DNA of 64,000 nt. Source: Shimia sp. SK013. GTDB lineage: Bacteria; Pseudomonadota; Alphaproteobacteria; Rhodobacterales; Rhodobacteraceae. The DNA lies in the NCBI RefSeq assembly GCF_001292625.1, contig NZ_LAJH01000006.1, positions 1-64,000 on the forward strand, read 5' to 3'. Positions within the stretch are counted from its first letter, which is position 1, and each line of letters starts with the position of its first letter. Positions 25,947-34,647 of this stretch are shown here, piece after piece. Made by a program: the position numbers and the translations under genes. The notes under the pieces are model-generated. The model was not told where the DNA came from. It saw nothing but the letters and a program-made list of their open reading frames with translations, and searched no databases.

Positions 25947-27103
25947 AAGTCACCGGCGACTGGTTGACCGATCCAGCCACGCAAAAAGTCTGTGCGGCCT
26001 TGACCGATGCGGGGTTTGACGCGCTGTTTGTCGGTGGTTGTGTGCGCAATGCGCTGCTGGATGCGCCGGTGAATGACATCGACATATCCACCAACGCGTT
26101 GCCGGAACAAGTTATGGACCTGGCCAAGGCGGCCGGTCTGAACGCGGTTCCGACAGGCATCGAGCACGGCACAATCACAGTTGTGTCGCACCATATTCCA
26201 CATGAAATCACCACCTTTCGCCGGGACGTGGAAACCGATGGTCGCCGCGCGGTGGTGGCGTTTTCCGACAGCGCCGAAGATGATGCCCGTCGTCGGGATT
26301 TCACAATGAACGCGCTTTATGCGGCGCCTGATGGCACGGTTGTTGATCCGCTGGGCGGGATGGTGGACCTGAAGGCGCGTCGGTTGCGGTTTATTGATGA
26401 TGCTCAAGACCGCATTCGCGAAGATTACCTCCGCATCCTGCGGTATTTCCGGTTTCACGCAATCTATGGCGACCCCAATGCAGGTATGGATTCGGATGCG
26501 TTGGCGGCGATTGCCGCAAACATTGATGGGCTTGCAGCCTTGTCGCGCGAACGGGTTGGGACCGAGATCAAGAAACTGCTTGCCGCGCCCGATCCGGCGC
26601 CGGCGGTGGCCGCGATGCGGTCTACCGGCGTGCTGACAGCGACCTTGCACGGCACCGATGACAAAGCGCTCGCGCCGCTTGTGCATCTTGAAGGGGTTTT
26701 TGGCATCGCGCCTGAACCAATCCGTCGTCTCACCAGTCTGGGTGGCGTTGGACTTACCGAAGCCCTGCGGCTGTCCAAACGCGATTCGCGCATGTTGGCG
26801 GATCTGCGGGACGGGGTGGAGAACACGATGGGCCCTGCCGAATTGGGATATCGGTTGGGCATGGACGCCGGCCTGTCGGTGATGCTCTTGCGGTCCGCGA
26901 TGATGGAGCTGCCGATGGATCCGACCGCGCCAGTCGAGGTCAAACGCGGTGCTGTGGCGGAGTTTCCGATCCGGCCCGCCGATCTGATGCCCGATCATTC
27001 CGGCCCCGCGCTGGGCGCGGCACTCAAGGCGTTGGAGCAGCGTTGGGTCGACAGCGGTCTGACGATGGGGAAAGCGGATTTGTTGGCCACTTTGGACGGC
27101 TGA
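25943..27103 (+). CDS. CCA-adding enzyme / poly(A) polymerase family nucleotidyltransferase
   Basis: 386 aa from ATG at 25943. Class II nucleotidyltransferase head: LFVGGCVRNALL with the metal-binding DIDIS (NDIDISTNALPE) and ARRRDFTMNALY, followed by RIREDYLRILRYFRFHA. The RNA-binding helical domain fills the rest. In alphaproteobacteria this form repairs or adds the tRNA CCA end; the tRNA-Leu here already encodes CCA, so repair is the likelier job. Third gene of the hslO operon. Confidence 0.92.
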   Translation: MKVTGDWLTDPATQKVCAALTDAGFDALFVGGCVRNALLDAPVNDIDISTNALPEQVMDLAKAAGLNAVPTGIEHGTITVVSHHIPHEITTFRRDVETDGRRAVVAFSDSAEDDARRRDFTMNALYAAPDGTVVDPLGGMVDLKARRLRFIDDAQDRIREDYLRILRYFRFHAIYGDPNAGMDSDALAAIAANIDGLAALSRERVGTEIKKLLAAPDPAPAVAAMRSTGVLTATLHGTDDKALAPLVHLEGVFGIAPEPIRRLTSLGGVGLTEALRLSKRDSRMLADLRDGVENTMGPAELGYRLGMDAGLSVMLLRSAMMELPMDPTAPVEVKRGAVAEFPIRPADLMPDHSGPALGAALKALEQRWVDSGLTMGKADLLATLDG

Positions 27104-27356
27104 GGCAGACCTATGTCGACACGTGCCTTATCAGGCGGCGTTTCTTGCGGTTTCAAAGGTATGGGAACTGTCACCGCGCATTCACGGCCGCACCGATTGA
27201 CAGCGTGCGGACCATGCGGCAATCTGGCCGAACCTGAAATGAAGGAGGGTGCAAGATGTATCGCGGAATCTGGTTGTCATAAGCACAAGCTGACCGCATT
27301 CGCGTGGCCGGCGGCTGCGCTTTCACATTTTGTCCTGTCTTTCTTTGGGTTTCCCC
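27104..27356. other. Intergenic region with no clear gene
   Basis: 253 bp between the nucleotidyltransferase and the ABC exporter. A GGAGG is followed by a very short ORF of 8 codons (ATG at 27256) that stops after LS. A longer in-frame reading through 27240-27363 lacks a ribosome site. I see no terminator or tRNA. The ABC promoter should lie here. Confidence 0.4.
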
Positions 27357-29198
27357 ATGTTTAAATTTTTCGAAAACCTCGTCGACCCGTATTGCGACTA
27401 CGTCGAATCCGACCAGCCGCCCACTGATCTATGGCCCTTCATGAAGGGCTATTCCGAGCCTTTCAAACGGGTGTTTTTGCTGGCTGCGATCATGTCTGTG
27501 GTGGTTGCCGCCGTCGAAATCGGTCTTATCGGCTATATGGGCCGCATCGTTGATCTGTTGGTTGGCGATCCGGCGCAGGTCTGGTCCAACAACAAGGTCG
27601 AATTCAGTCTGGTCATCGCGTTTGTGCTGTTGATTCGGCCGCTTCTGCAGGGGCTGGACGTGCTTTTGTTGAACAACGCCATGTTGCCGAACTTTGGCAC
27701 GTTGATCCGCTGGCGGGCGCATAAACATGTTTTGCGTCAATCGGTTGGCTGGTTCGAAAACGACTTTGCCGGTCGCATTGCCAACCGCATAATGCAGACG
27801 CCGCCCGCGGCCGGCGAGGCGATGTTTCAGGTTTTTGACGCGATCACGTTTTCCATCGCTTACGTGGTTGGCGCGACGATTTTGCTGATGGATGCCGATC
27901 CACGTTTGGTTCTTCCGATGCTGATTTGGTTGGTGCTTTATGGTGTGCTGGTGCGGTGGACGGTTGTGCGCGTTGGCCCGGCCTCGCAAAAAGCATCGGA
28001 TGCCCGCTCACAAGTGACGGGCCGCGTGGTGGATGCCTATACCAACATCCATTCGGTGAAGCTTTTTGCGCACAATCAGCGGGAGCTCGAATACGCCAAA
28101 GATGCCATCGAATATTCGCGCGAAACCTTTCAGGCAGAGATGCGGATTTTCACCATCATGGATGTGGTTTTGGTGTTCCTGAACGGCCTGTTGATTGTGA
28201 GCGTCGTTGGCTGGGCAATCTGGCTTTGGATGCAGGGGCAGGCCAGCGTGGGTGTTGTTGCTGCGGCGACGGCATTGACTTTGCGGCTCAACGCGATGAC
28301 CGGGTGGATCATGTGGGCGCTGACCTCGTTCTTTCGGCAACTTGGTGTGGTGGCCGAAGGTATGGAAACCATCGCGCAGCCGATTGATCTGGTGGATGAC
28401 GCGTCAGCAAAACCTTTGCAACTGTCTGATGGTAAAGTGGAAATCGACGCGCTGTCGCACCATTATGGGCGCGGGTCCGGTGGGTTGGATGCGATTTCAT
28501 TGACCATTAACCCGGGTGAAAAGATCGGCCTGATCGGGCGCAGCGGCGCGGGAAAATCGACCCTCGTGAAGCTGTTGCTTCGGTTTTACGATGTCGAATC
28601 CGGTCGGATTTTGATCGACGATCAGGACATCGCCAAAGTCACGCAAAACAGTTTGCGCGACGAGATCGGCATGGTGCAACAGGACAGTTCGTTGCTGCAC
28701 CGGTCCGTGCGGGATAATCTGTTGTATGGCCGCCCAGATGCCTCTGAGGACATGATGATTGCCGCGGCGAAGAAGGCCGAAGCGCATGAGTTTATTCTTG
28801 ATCTTGTCGATCCACAGGGGCGGGCGGGGTATGACGCACACGTGGGCGAGCGCGGGGTGAAACTGTCCGGTGGTCAGCGTCAACGGATCACGCTGGCACG
28901 GGTGATTTTGAAGGATGCGCCGATACTGCTGCTGGATGAGGCAACCAGTGCGCTCGACAGCGAGGTTGAGGCCGCGATTCAACGCACGCTTTACGGCATG
29001 ATGGCGGGCAAAACCGTGATCGCGATTGCGCACCGACTTTCGACAATCGCGGAAATGGACCGGATTCTGGTTCTGGACGCTGGCAAGATTGTTGAACAGG
29101 GCAGTCACGCGGATCTGTTGGCCAAGGGCGGGCTGTATGCCGGATTCTGGGCGCGGCAGTCTGGCGGGTTCCTCAACGCGGATGAAACCCCCGAGTAA
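27357..29198 (+). CDS. ABC exporter, fused membrane and ATPase domains
   Basis: 613 aa from ATG at 27357. Residues ~45-330 hold six membrane helices of an MsbA-like exporter half. The ATPase has Walker A GRSGAGKST, Q-loop MVQQDSSLLHRS, signature KLSGGQRQR, Walker B ILLLDEATSAL and switch AHRLST. It should work as a homodimer exporting a lipid, peptide or drug; the substrate is not evident from the neighbours. A long N-terminal cytoplasmic segment (about 40 residues with aromatic residues) precedes the first helix. Confidence 0.92.
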   Translation: MFKFFENLVDPYCDYVESDQPPTDLWPFMKGYSEPFKRVFLLAAIMSVVVAAVEIGLIGYMGRIVDLLVGDPAQVWSNNKVEFSLVIAFVLLIRPLLQGLDVLLLNNAMLPNFGTLIRWRAHKHVLRQSVGWFENDFAGRIANRIMQTPPAAGEAMFQVFDAITFSIAYVVGATILLMDADPRLVLPMLIWLVLYGVLVRWTVVRVGPASQKASDARSQVTGRVVDAYTNIHSVKLFAHNQRELEYAKDAIEYSRETFQAEMRIFTIMDVVLVFLNGLLIVSVVGWAIWLWMQGQASVGVVAAATALTLRLNAMTGWIMWALTSFFRQLGVVAEGMETIAQPIDLVDDASAKPLQLSDGKVEIDALSHHYGRGSGGLDAISLTINPGEKIGLIGRSGAGKSTLVKLLLRFYDVESGRILIDDQDIAKVTQNSLRDEIGMVQQDSSLLHRSVRDNLLYGRPDASEDMMIAAAKKAEAHEFILDLVDPQGRAGYDAHVGERGVKLSGGQRQRITLARVILKDAPILLLDEATSALDSEVEAAIQRTLYGMMAGKTVIAIAHRLSTIAEMDRILVLDAGKIVEQGSHADLLAKGGLYAGFWARQSGGFLNADETPE

Positions 29199-29234
29199 AT
29201 TGACCCATGCGCGTCCGCCCTGTAGGGGACGCGC

Positions 29235-30449
29235 ATGAGCCAGATTACCATTCAGCGACTGGGCTTGCACGGCGACGGGATCGCCGACGGGCCGATTTAT
29301 GCACCTTTGACCCTACCGGGTGAGGAGGTCAGCGGCACCATCGATGGCGACCACCTGCACGATGTGCGGATTGTGACGCCCTCGGGGGATCGGGTGAAGG
29401 CGCCGTGTCGGCACTTCAAGGCGTGTGGCGGATGCCTGTTGCAGCACGCGTCCGACAGTTTCCTGCAGAGCTGGAAGGTGGACGTTGTGCGAACCGCGCT
29501 GGCGGCGCAGGGGCTTGAGGCCGAGATGCGGCCTATCATCACGACACCTGCCGCCACGCGCCGACGCGCGGTGTTTTCGGCGCGGCGCACCAAGAAGGGC
29601 GCAACAGTTGGCTTTCATGCGCGCGCGTCGGGCGTGATCACGGAAATACCGGATTGTCAGTTGCTGGACCCCGCTTTGTTGCCTGCAATGAAGATCGTCG
29701 GGGAGTTCGCCCGAATCGGTGGGTCTCGCAAAGGTGAAATCAGCGCTACGGTGACGGTGTCTGCTGGCGGATTAGACGTGTCGATCAAAGGGGGAAAACC
29801 TTTGGACGGTCCGTTTTTGTCGCAACTTGCACAGGAAACCGAGCGGCATAAATTGGCGCGCCTGACGTGGGACGGCGAGGTCGTTGCCACGCGCGTGACG
29901 CCATATCAAACGTTTGGTGCTGCGAAGGTTGTGCCACCTCCCGGCGCCTTTTTGCAGGCCACCCCGCAGGGCGAATCGGCGCTTTTGGCGGCGGTTCAAG
30001 ACGCGATTACCCAAGGCAACAAGGGGATCGACCTGTTTGCCGGATGCGGCACGTTCACCTTGCCGATGGCGCAGCGCGCGCAGATGCATGGCGTTGAGGG
30101 ACAGCGCGACATGTTGGATGCGTTGGACGCAGGCTGGCGCATGGCAGACGGGCTAAAGCACGTCACCACTGAGGCGCGCGATCTGTTCCGCAATCCGATT
30201 ATCGCCGAGGATTTGCAGTTTGATTTTGCGGTTATCGATCCACCGCGCGCCGGCGCAGACGCGCAAGTTGCGGAACTGGCGGCGTCTGATGTGTCCGAAA
30301 TCGCGTTTGTCAGCTGTAACCCCGTGACGTTTGCGCGTGATGCAGCGCAGCTTGTACAGGCGGGATATAGATTGGATTGGGTGCAGGTTGTGGATCAGTT
30401 CCGTTGGTCCAGCCACATCGAAGTGGCCGCACGGTTTAGTCGCAATTGA
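29235..30449 (+). CDS. SAM-dependent RNA methyltransferase, RlmD/TrmA family
   Basis: 404 aa. N-terminal TRAM-like region, then CRHFKACGGCLLQHA with the Cys group that binds [4Fe-4S] in RlmD (RumA) proteins. The methyltransferase domain has DLFAGCGTFTLPMA, DPPRAGAD and VSCNPVTFARD, which includes the catalytic Cys and the SCNP motif of uracil-5 methyltransferases. It probably makes m5U in 23S rRNA or tRNA. ATG at 29235 is preceded by GGGGA. Confidence 0.9.
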   Translation: MSQITIQRLGLHGDGIADGPIYAPLTLPGEEVSGTIDGDHLHDVRIVTPSGDRVKAPCRHFKACGGCLLQHASDSFLQSWKVDVVRTALAAQGLEAEMRPIITTPAATRRRAVFSARRTKKGATVGFHARASGVITEIPDCQLLDPALLPAMKIVGEFARIGGSRKGEISATVTVSAGGLDVSIKGGKPLDGPFLSQLAQETERHKLARLTWDGEVVATRVTPYQTFGAAKVVPPPGAFLQATPQGESALLAAVQDAITQGNKGIDLFAGCGTFTLPMAQRAQMHGVEGQRDMLDALDAGWRMADGLKHVTTEARDLFRNPIIAEDLQFDFAVIDPPRAGADAQVAELAASDVSEIAFVSCNPVTFARDAAQLVQAGYRLDWVQVVDQFRWSSHIEVAARFSRN

Positions 30450-30544
30450 AGATAGTAACGGCGACGTGACGGGTTTTTGCTACTTTCTTCTGGTATGAAA
30501 TCGAGGCAAACAGGCAAAAACAATAATCCACTGAGGCCACGTCG

Positions 30545-31039
30545 ATGCGTTATATTTTTATGAGTCTACTTCTTGTCGTGTCCTTTGGCATGGCGGGATG
30601 TGCGTCCAAGTTCAAAACCTACAATGGTCCGGAAGTGACGCGAATCGTGGTCTTTAAGGAAGACCGGCGCATGCATTTGATGCACCACGATAAGGTGCTG
30701 AAGTCTTATGATGTCGACCTTGGCTTTGCTCCGGACGGTCACAAGCAATTCGAAGGCGACGGGCGTACGCCGGAAGGGCAATACTGGATCGACCGACGCA
30801 ATCCAAACAGCCAGTTCTACCTGTCGGTTGGTATCAACTATCCAAACAACGCCGATCGTGCCTATGCCCGGGCACAAGGAAAATCACCGGGCGGGGATAT
30901 CTTTATTCACGGCCAGCCGGAGGTGTTTCGCAACAAGCGAGCGGATTGGACGGCGGGCTGTATTTCGGTAACCAACAAAGAGATGCGCGACATTTATGCG
31001 ATGGTTCAGAAAAACACGCAGGTGTCGATCTACCCCTGA
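30545..31039 (+). CDS. L,D-transpeptidase-fold (YkuD) lipoprotein
   Basis: 164 aa. Lipobox MAGC with C19 predicts a lipid-anchored periplasmic protein. The YkuD catalytic signature is present: H122 in IHGQPEVFRN and C139 in WTAGCISV. Proteins of this length (ErfK/YafK-like) either cross-link peptidoglycan or cleave lipoprotein links. It faces a CAP-domain lipoprotein, stop codons adjoining, with another YkuD gene just beyond. Confidence 0.88.
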   Translation: MRYIFMSLLLVVSFGMAGCASKFKTYNGPEVTRIVVFKEDRRMHLMHHDKVLKSYDVDLGFAPDGHKQFEGDGRTPEGQYWIDRRNPNSQFYLSVGINYPNNADRAYARAQGKSPGGDIFIHGQPEVFRNKRADWTAGCISVTNKEMRDIYAMVQKNTQVSIYP

Positions 31040-31567
31040 TCAGCCATCAAAATTGGCGATATCTGTGGTGGCGAAAGTGGGTTGGCCCATGACGAGAGTC
31101 CACCAGATCTTGCCGTTTTGCTCTTGAAACCAAGCAAATCCCATGTCGCGTGCGTTTGGATCAAGCAGGACAGACTTTGTGTCGCTTTGTTCCATCCACG
31201 CTGCGAGAGTTTCCATTTCGGTCTCATAGGTTTCGGAGATGGTTTCACCGGTCAGTTCGCCTGCGTATCCCACGCGAGCAACCCGGTCGAGCGGCGAGGA
31301 GCCGTCGGAGCCAAAGTGCCAAGGGCGATTTTGCAATGCCATGTCGCGGGCGTGTGTGGCGGCAGCTGCGTTTAGCTGCGCGTTGTATTCTACCGGGACC
31401 GCGCCAGAGGCCTGGCGCAGCGCATTGATGCTGTCGAGAACGCGGAATTGGATCTTGTTGGTTGCTCCGGACGAAATTTTATATTGTTTCGCACCGGAGT
31501 ATCCGCCTGTGGTGCCACAAGCGGCCAGACCCAGAGTCAGGACGAGAAGAAGTGAGATTAACCGCAT
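31040..31567 (-). CDS. CAP-domain (SCP/PR-1-like) lipoprotein
   Basis: 175 aa. Lipobox LAAC with C17. Mature part has the CAP pattern: LDSINALRQASGAVPVEYN, then ATHARDMALQNRPWHFGSDG and GETISETYE, with AWMEQSDTKSVLLDPNARDM near the end. Bacterial CAP proteins are extracytoplasmic; some bind or cut cell-wall or lipid substrates. The position between two YkuD genes suggests an envelope role. Confidence 0.85.
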   Translation of the reverse strand: MRLISLLLVLTLGLAACGTTGGYSGAKQYKISSGATNKIQFRVLDSINALRQASGAVPVEYNAQLNAAAATHARDMALQNRPWHFGSDGSSPLDRVARVGYAGELTGETISETYETEMETLAAWMEQSDTKSVLLDPNARDMGFAWFQEQNGKIWWTLVMGQPTFATTDIANFDG

Positions 31568-31737
31568 GTGGACCCCGTTTGTGGTGGTTTTGCATTTTGC
31601 AATGATCTACCTGCAAGGAGTTGACATGAAAACCCACATCGGCGTGACTCGGCCCGTCTGACGATTGATTGATTTGCGACTGAGGCTTTCGGGCAATAAT
31701 GTAACGCAGAATATTTAGGAATGTCTGGGAGAGCACC

Positions 31738-32337
31738 ATGACACGAAGAAACAGGACTGAGTTGGGGCGGCGCGCCTTTTTGGCAGCGGGTACCGCGTTT
31801 GCAGCTGGCGCCCCGGCGATCGCGCAAACTGAAGACAGCACAACCGAAGTTGAACGTGATATCAACGAGGCAGTGGTGCGTAATATCTCCAGCTTCCGCT
31901 CTCTGGACTGGCGACCTTATTTTGACTCGCTGAGAAATGGCGCGGTGCTGGTCGATATCACCAGCCGGGCGTTGCACTACTGGTCCGAAGATGAGGCCGT
32001 TTATAAGCTTTATCCGACATCGGTACCGTTGACCGAGGATCTGACGCGCAAAGGCCGCACCAAAGTGGTGCGTAAGGTGGAGGGCCCGAGCTGGCGCCCG
32101 ACCCCGTCGATGCTTAAACGCAACCCCGAGTGGCCGCCTTTTGTGGGCCCGGGTCCGGATAACCCTTTGGGAACGCACGCTCTTTATCTTAGCTGGACCT
32201 ATTACCGTATCCACGGCACGCACGACACGCGCAAGATTGGTCGTCGGTCGTCAAACGGCTGCATTGGGTTGTACAACGAACACATTTCCGAGCTGTTTGC
32301 GTTGACCAATGTGGGCACGCAAGTGTTGCTAATTTGA
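31738..32337 (+). CDS. L,D-transpeptidase (YkuD) with Tat-like signal
   Basis: 199 aa. The N-terminus has a twin-arginine-like GRRAFLAAG followed by a hydrophobic Ala-rich stretch ending AIAQ. Catalytic YkuD residues H159 (RIHGTHDTRKIG) and C175 (SSNGCIGL) are in place, with the S-x-G-C-I-G-(L/M) signature typical of true 3-3 cross-linking enzymes. It should make meso-DAP cross-links in peptidoglycan. Confidence 0.92.
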   Translation: MTRRNRTELGRRAFLAAGTAFAAGAPAIAQTEDSTTEVERDINEAVVRNISSFRSLDWRPYFDSLRNGAVLVDITSRALHYWSEDEAVYKLYPTSVPLTEDLTRKGRTKVVRKVEGPSWRPTPSMLKRNPEWPPFVGPGPDNPLGTHALYLSWTYYRIHGTHDTRKIGRRSSNGCIGLYNEHISELFALTNVGTQVLLI

Positions 32338-32486
32338 CGACATTTTGCAGATAGGCAGTCAGTATGGCTAAACTAATGTTTGCAAAGACTAGTTTTTGCT
32401 GTTTAGACAATGACACGAAATTTAGTCTTGGGTGCTTGTCATCGCCCTCAAATCATTTTGATGGCAAGCGAATTCTGGAGGATACT

Positions 32487-32666
32487 ATGAAGAAACTCGT
32501 TCTCGCTGCCGCACTGACAGCCGCTGCTTCGACTGCATTTGCAGGTTCCATGGCCGATCCGGTTGTAGAAGCTCCAATCATTGAAGAAGCCGCTTCCAGC
32601 TCTAATGCTGCAATCTGGGTTCCGCTGATTCTGTTGGCCGTTATCGTGGCCGCAGCAGCAAACTAA
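32487..32666 (+). CDS. Small exported/membrane peptide next to hemH
   Basis: 59 aa from ATG at 32487 with GGAGG 6 bases upstream. A cleavable signal (MKKLVLAAALTAAASTAFAG) is followed by a Pro/Glu-rich stretch (DPVVEAPIIEEAASSS) and a C-terminal membrane helix (IWVPLILLAVIVAAAAN). The strong ribosome site and terminator suggest high expression. I know similar small ORFs near ferrochelatase in Roseobacter-group genomes but no function. Confidence 0.75.
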   Translation: MKKLVLAAALTAAASTAFAGSMADPVVEAPIIEEAASSSNAAIWVPLILLAVIVAAAAN

Positions 32667-32690
32667 TTCACGTTTCAAAACGTGTTCGGA

Positions 32691-32718
32691 AAAGGCGAAG
32701 CTTTGGCTTCGCCTTTTT
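32691..32718. terminator. Bidirectional terminator between small peptide and hemH
   Basis: AGGCGAAGC (32693-32701) and GCTTCGCCT (32706-32714) form a perfect 9-bp stem with loop TTTG, followed by TTTTTCTTTT. It separates the convergent small-peptide gene and hemH. Confidence 0.9.
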
Positions 32719-32733
32719 CTTTTGGGTGCGGGT

Positions 32734-33789
32734 TTAGTCCGCGACCCAGCCGCCCAAATTCTGGTCGATGATGTCGCACAGGGCATCAACGTGCGGCGCG
32801 TCTGAGTTCAGGCAGGGGATGTACAAAAACTCCTCACCACCAGCTTCTTCAAAGCTCTCTTTGATCTCCTCGTTGATTTCTTCCAGCGTTTCGATGCAAT
32901 CCGCCGAAAACGCGGGCGCCACAACAGCGATGCTTTTCTTGCCTTCTTCCTTGGCCAGTCGCGCGACTTCTTCCACCGTATAGGGCTGCAGCCAGTCCTC
33001 TGGGCCGAATTGCGACTGGAAAGTCGTGCGCAGCTCGGTTTTCTCCCAGCCCAGACGTTCCTGCAGCAGGCGCGTGGTTTTCTGACATTGGCAGTGATAC
33101 GGGTCGCCCTCCATCAGATACCGCTTGGGCATGCCGTGATAAGACACAACAAGCAGCTCCGGGCGCGTCTCTTGTGAGGCGTAGGCGTTTTCGATCGAGG
33201 TCGCGAGCGCGTCGATATAGGATGGGTGGTCAAAATAAGCTGACACGGTGCGGGCGGCAGGTTGCCACTTTTCCTGCATCAGGGCGCGGAAAAACTGGTC
33301 GTTTGCGGTGGCGGTCGTGGCGCCGGCGTATTGCGGATAGAGCGGGAAAAACAGAATGCGTTCACAGCCAGCGGCCACCATTGCCCGTACTTTGGACATC
33401 GTGGACGGGTTGCCGTAGCGCATGCAGAATTCCACCATGACCTGATCACCGTGGCGGTTTTGCAATTGGGCAGCAATGGCTGCGGTTTGGTCTTTGGTAA
33501 TCACCATCAGGGGGCTTTCGCCCTTTTGCTTGTCCCAAATCGATTCGTAGGCTGCACCGCTGGAAAACGGGCGTTTGGTCAGAATGATCAGCTGCAGGAT
33601 CGGCTGCCATTTCCACCACGGGTAATCGATGACGCGTTTGTCCGAGAGAAACTCGTTCAAATAGCGCCGCATGGGCCAGTAGGTGTAATCATCCGGCGTG
33701 CCGAGGTTGGCCAGAAGGATACCGGTTTTGCCTTGCGGAATGGCCGGGTGGTCGGCTGGGGCGTGGGCTGGGCTGGCGATGTCTTTCAT
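32734..33789 (-). CDS. hemH: Ferrochelatase
   Basis: 351 aa. It inserts ferrous iron into protoporphyrin IX to make haem. Recognisable segments are ILLANLGTPDDY, RVIDYPWWKWQPILQ, VVSYHGMPKRY with the catalytic His, and FSADCIETLEEI with the catalytic Glu. Start set to ATG at 33789; a GTG one codon earlier is possible. Normal length. Confidence 0.96.
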   Translation of the reverse strand: MKDIASPAHAPADHPAIPQGKTGILLANLGTPDDYTYWPMRRYLNEFLSDKRVIDYPWWKWQPILQLIILTKRPFSSGAAYESIWDKQKGESPLMVITKDQTAAIAAQLQNRHGDQVMVEFCMRYGNPSTMSKVRAMVAAGCERILFFPLYPQYAGATTATANDQFFRALMQEKWQPAARTVSAYFDHPSYIDALATSIENAYASQETRPELLVVSYHGMPKRYLMEGDPYHCQCQKTTRLLQERLGWEKTELRTTFQSQFGPEDWLQPYTVEEVARLAKEEGKKSIAVVAPAFSADCIETLEEINEEIKESFEEAGGEEFLYIPCLNSDAPHVDALCDIIDQNLGGWVAD

Positions 33790-33816
33790 CACAATTGGTC
33801 CAATGTCGTTGCGCCG

Positions 33817-34635
33817 TTATTTCGGCAATTTGATTTCGGATGCGCCAAGCGCATCTGCAAGGCGGGTCGACGCGGACCCGGGGCGGAGCGGTTGCGGCTG
33901 GCTGTCGTCGGGGGACCAACCGGTCATGAAGATCATGTCAAACGTGGCCGGGATTCGACCGTTGTCCATGAAGGTCTCTACGTAGAGGTTTGCGGCGCGG
34001 ATCAACACATCCCGGCGCGTTGGTCGGCGCAACCGCTGTTCGAGCGCATTGGTTTCACCCATCGCGCGCAAATCTTTCATCAAGGCCCACGGGCTTTCAT
34101 AAGTCACCTTGAGGGGCACCGAGTCAGCCACCGGCAGGGCAAGCCCCGCGCGCTGCAGCAAAGCGCCCATATCGCGGATTTCACCCATCGGAACCACGCG
34201 AGGTGACAAGCCACCGGTTATTTCACTTTCCGCCTGCGCCAAGGTGGCGCGCAATTCATGCAGGGTTTGTCCGCCAAAGGTCACTGCCAGAAACAATCCG
34301 TCCGCACAGAGCGCGCGGCGGCATTGGATAATTTGGCCGACAGGGTCATCGGCCCAATGCAGGCCAAGGGCGTGGATCACTAGATCATGGGCGCCTTCTT
34401 GCAAGTCGAGCAGGTCTGCGTCGGGAACAATAACGGCGTTGGGCACAACTTTGCGCCAGACATCCGGGTAGCCGGTCACAATGGCGGGTCGCGTAAACCC
34501 CCTGTTAACCAAGGTTAGGCGATCCTGAACTTCCTCAATCGCGGCATCGTGCAGAAACATGCCTTTGGCATGGTCCGCTCGGGCACGGTTGCGCATCAGG
34601 GCCTTGCGATCGGTGAGTTTCGGTTGGGTCTGCAT
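33817..34635 (-). CDS. SAM-dependent methyltransferase, NDUFAF5/BioC-like
   Basis: 272 aa from ATG at 34635. The start QPKLTDRKALMRNRARA, then GLHWADDPVGQI and GGQTLHELRATL.AE.E..GGLSPRV, closely follow the pattern of mitochondrial complex I assembly factor NDUFAF5 and its alphaproteobacterial homologues. The SAM-binding glycine loop is weak (AIVTGYPDVWR), as in that family, where the protein may act as an arginine hydroxylase. The start codon is 12 bp from that of divergent comF. Confidence 0.85.
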   Translation of the reverse strand: MQTQPKLTDRKALMRNRARADHAKGMFLHDAAIEEVQDRLTLVNRGFTRPAIVTGYPDVWRKVVPNAVIVPDADLLDLQEGAHDLVIHALGLHWADDPVGQIIQCRRALCADGLFLAVTFGGQTLHELRATLAQAESEITGGLSPRVVPMGEIRDMGALLQRAGLALPVADSVPLKVTYESPWALMKDLRAMGETNALEQRLRRPTRRDVLIRAANLYVETFMDNGRIPATFDMIFMTGWSPDDSQPQPLRPGSASTRLADALGASEIKLPK

Positions 34636-34647
34636 GAGGCGGACAAT

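Noticed and set aside
27240-27363. Small ORF in the gap before the ABC exporter
   Set aside because: Long reading lacks a ribosome site; the one with GGAGG stops after 8 codons.
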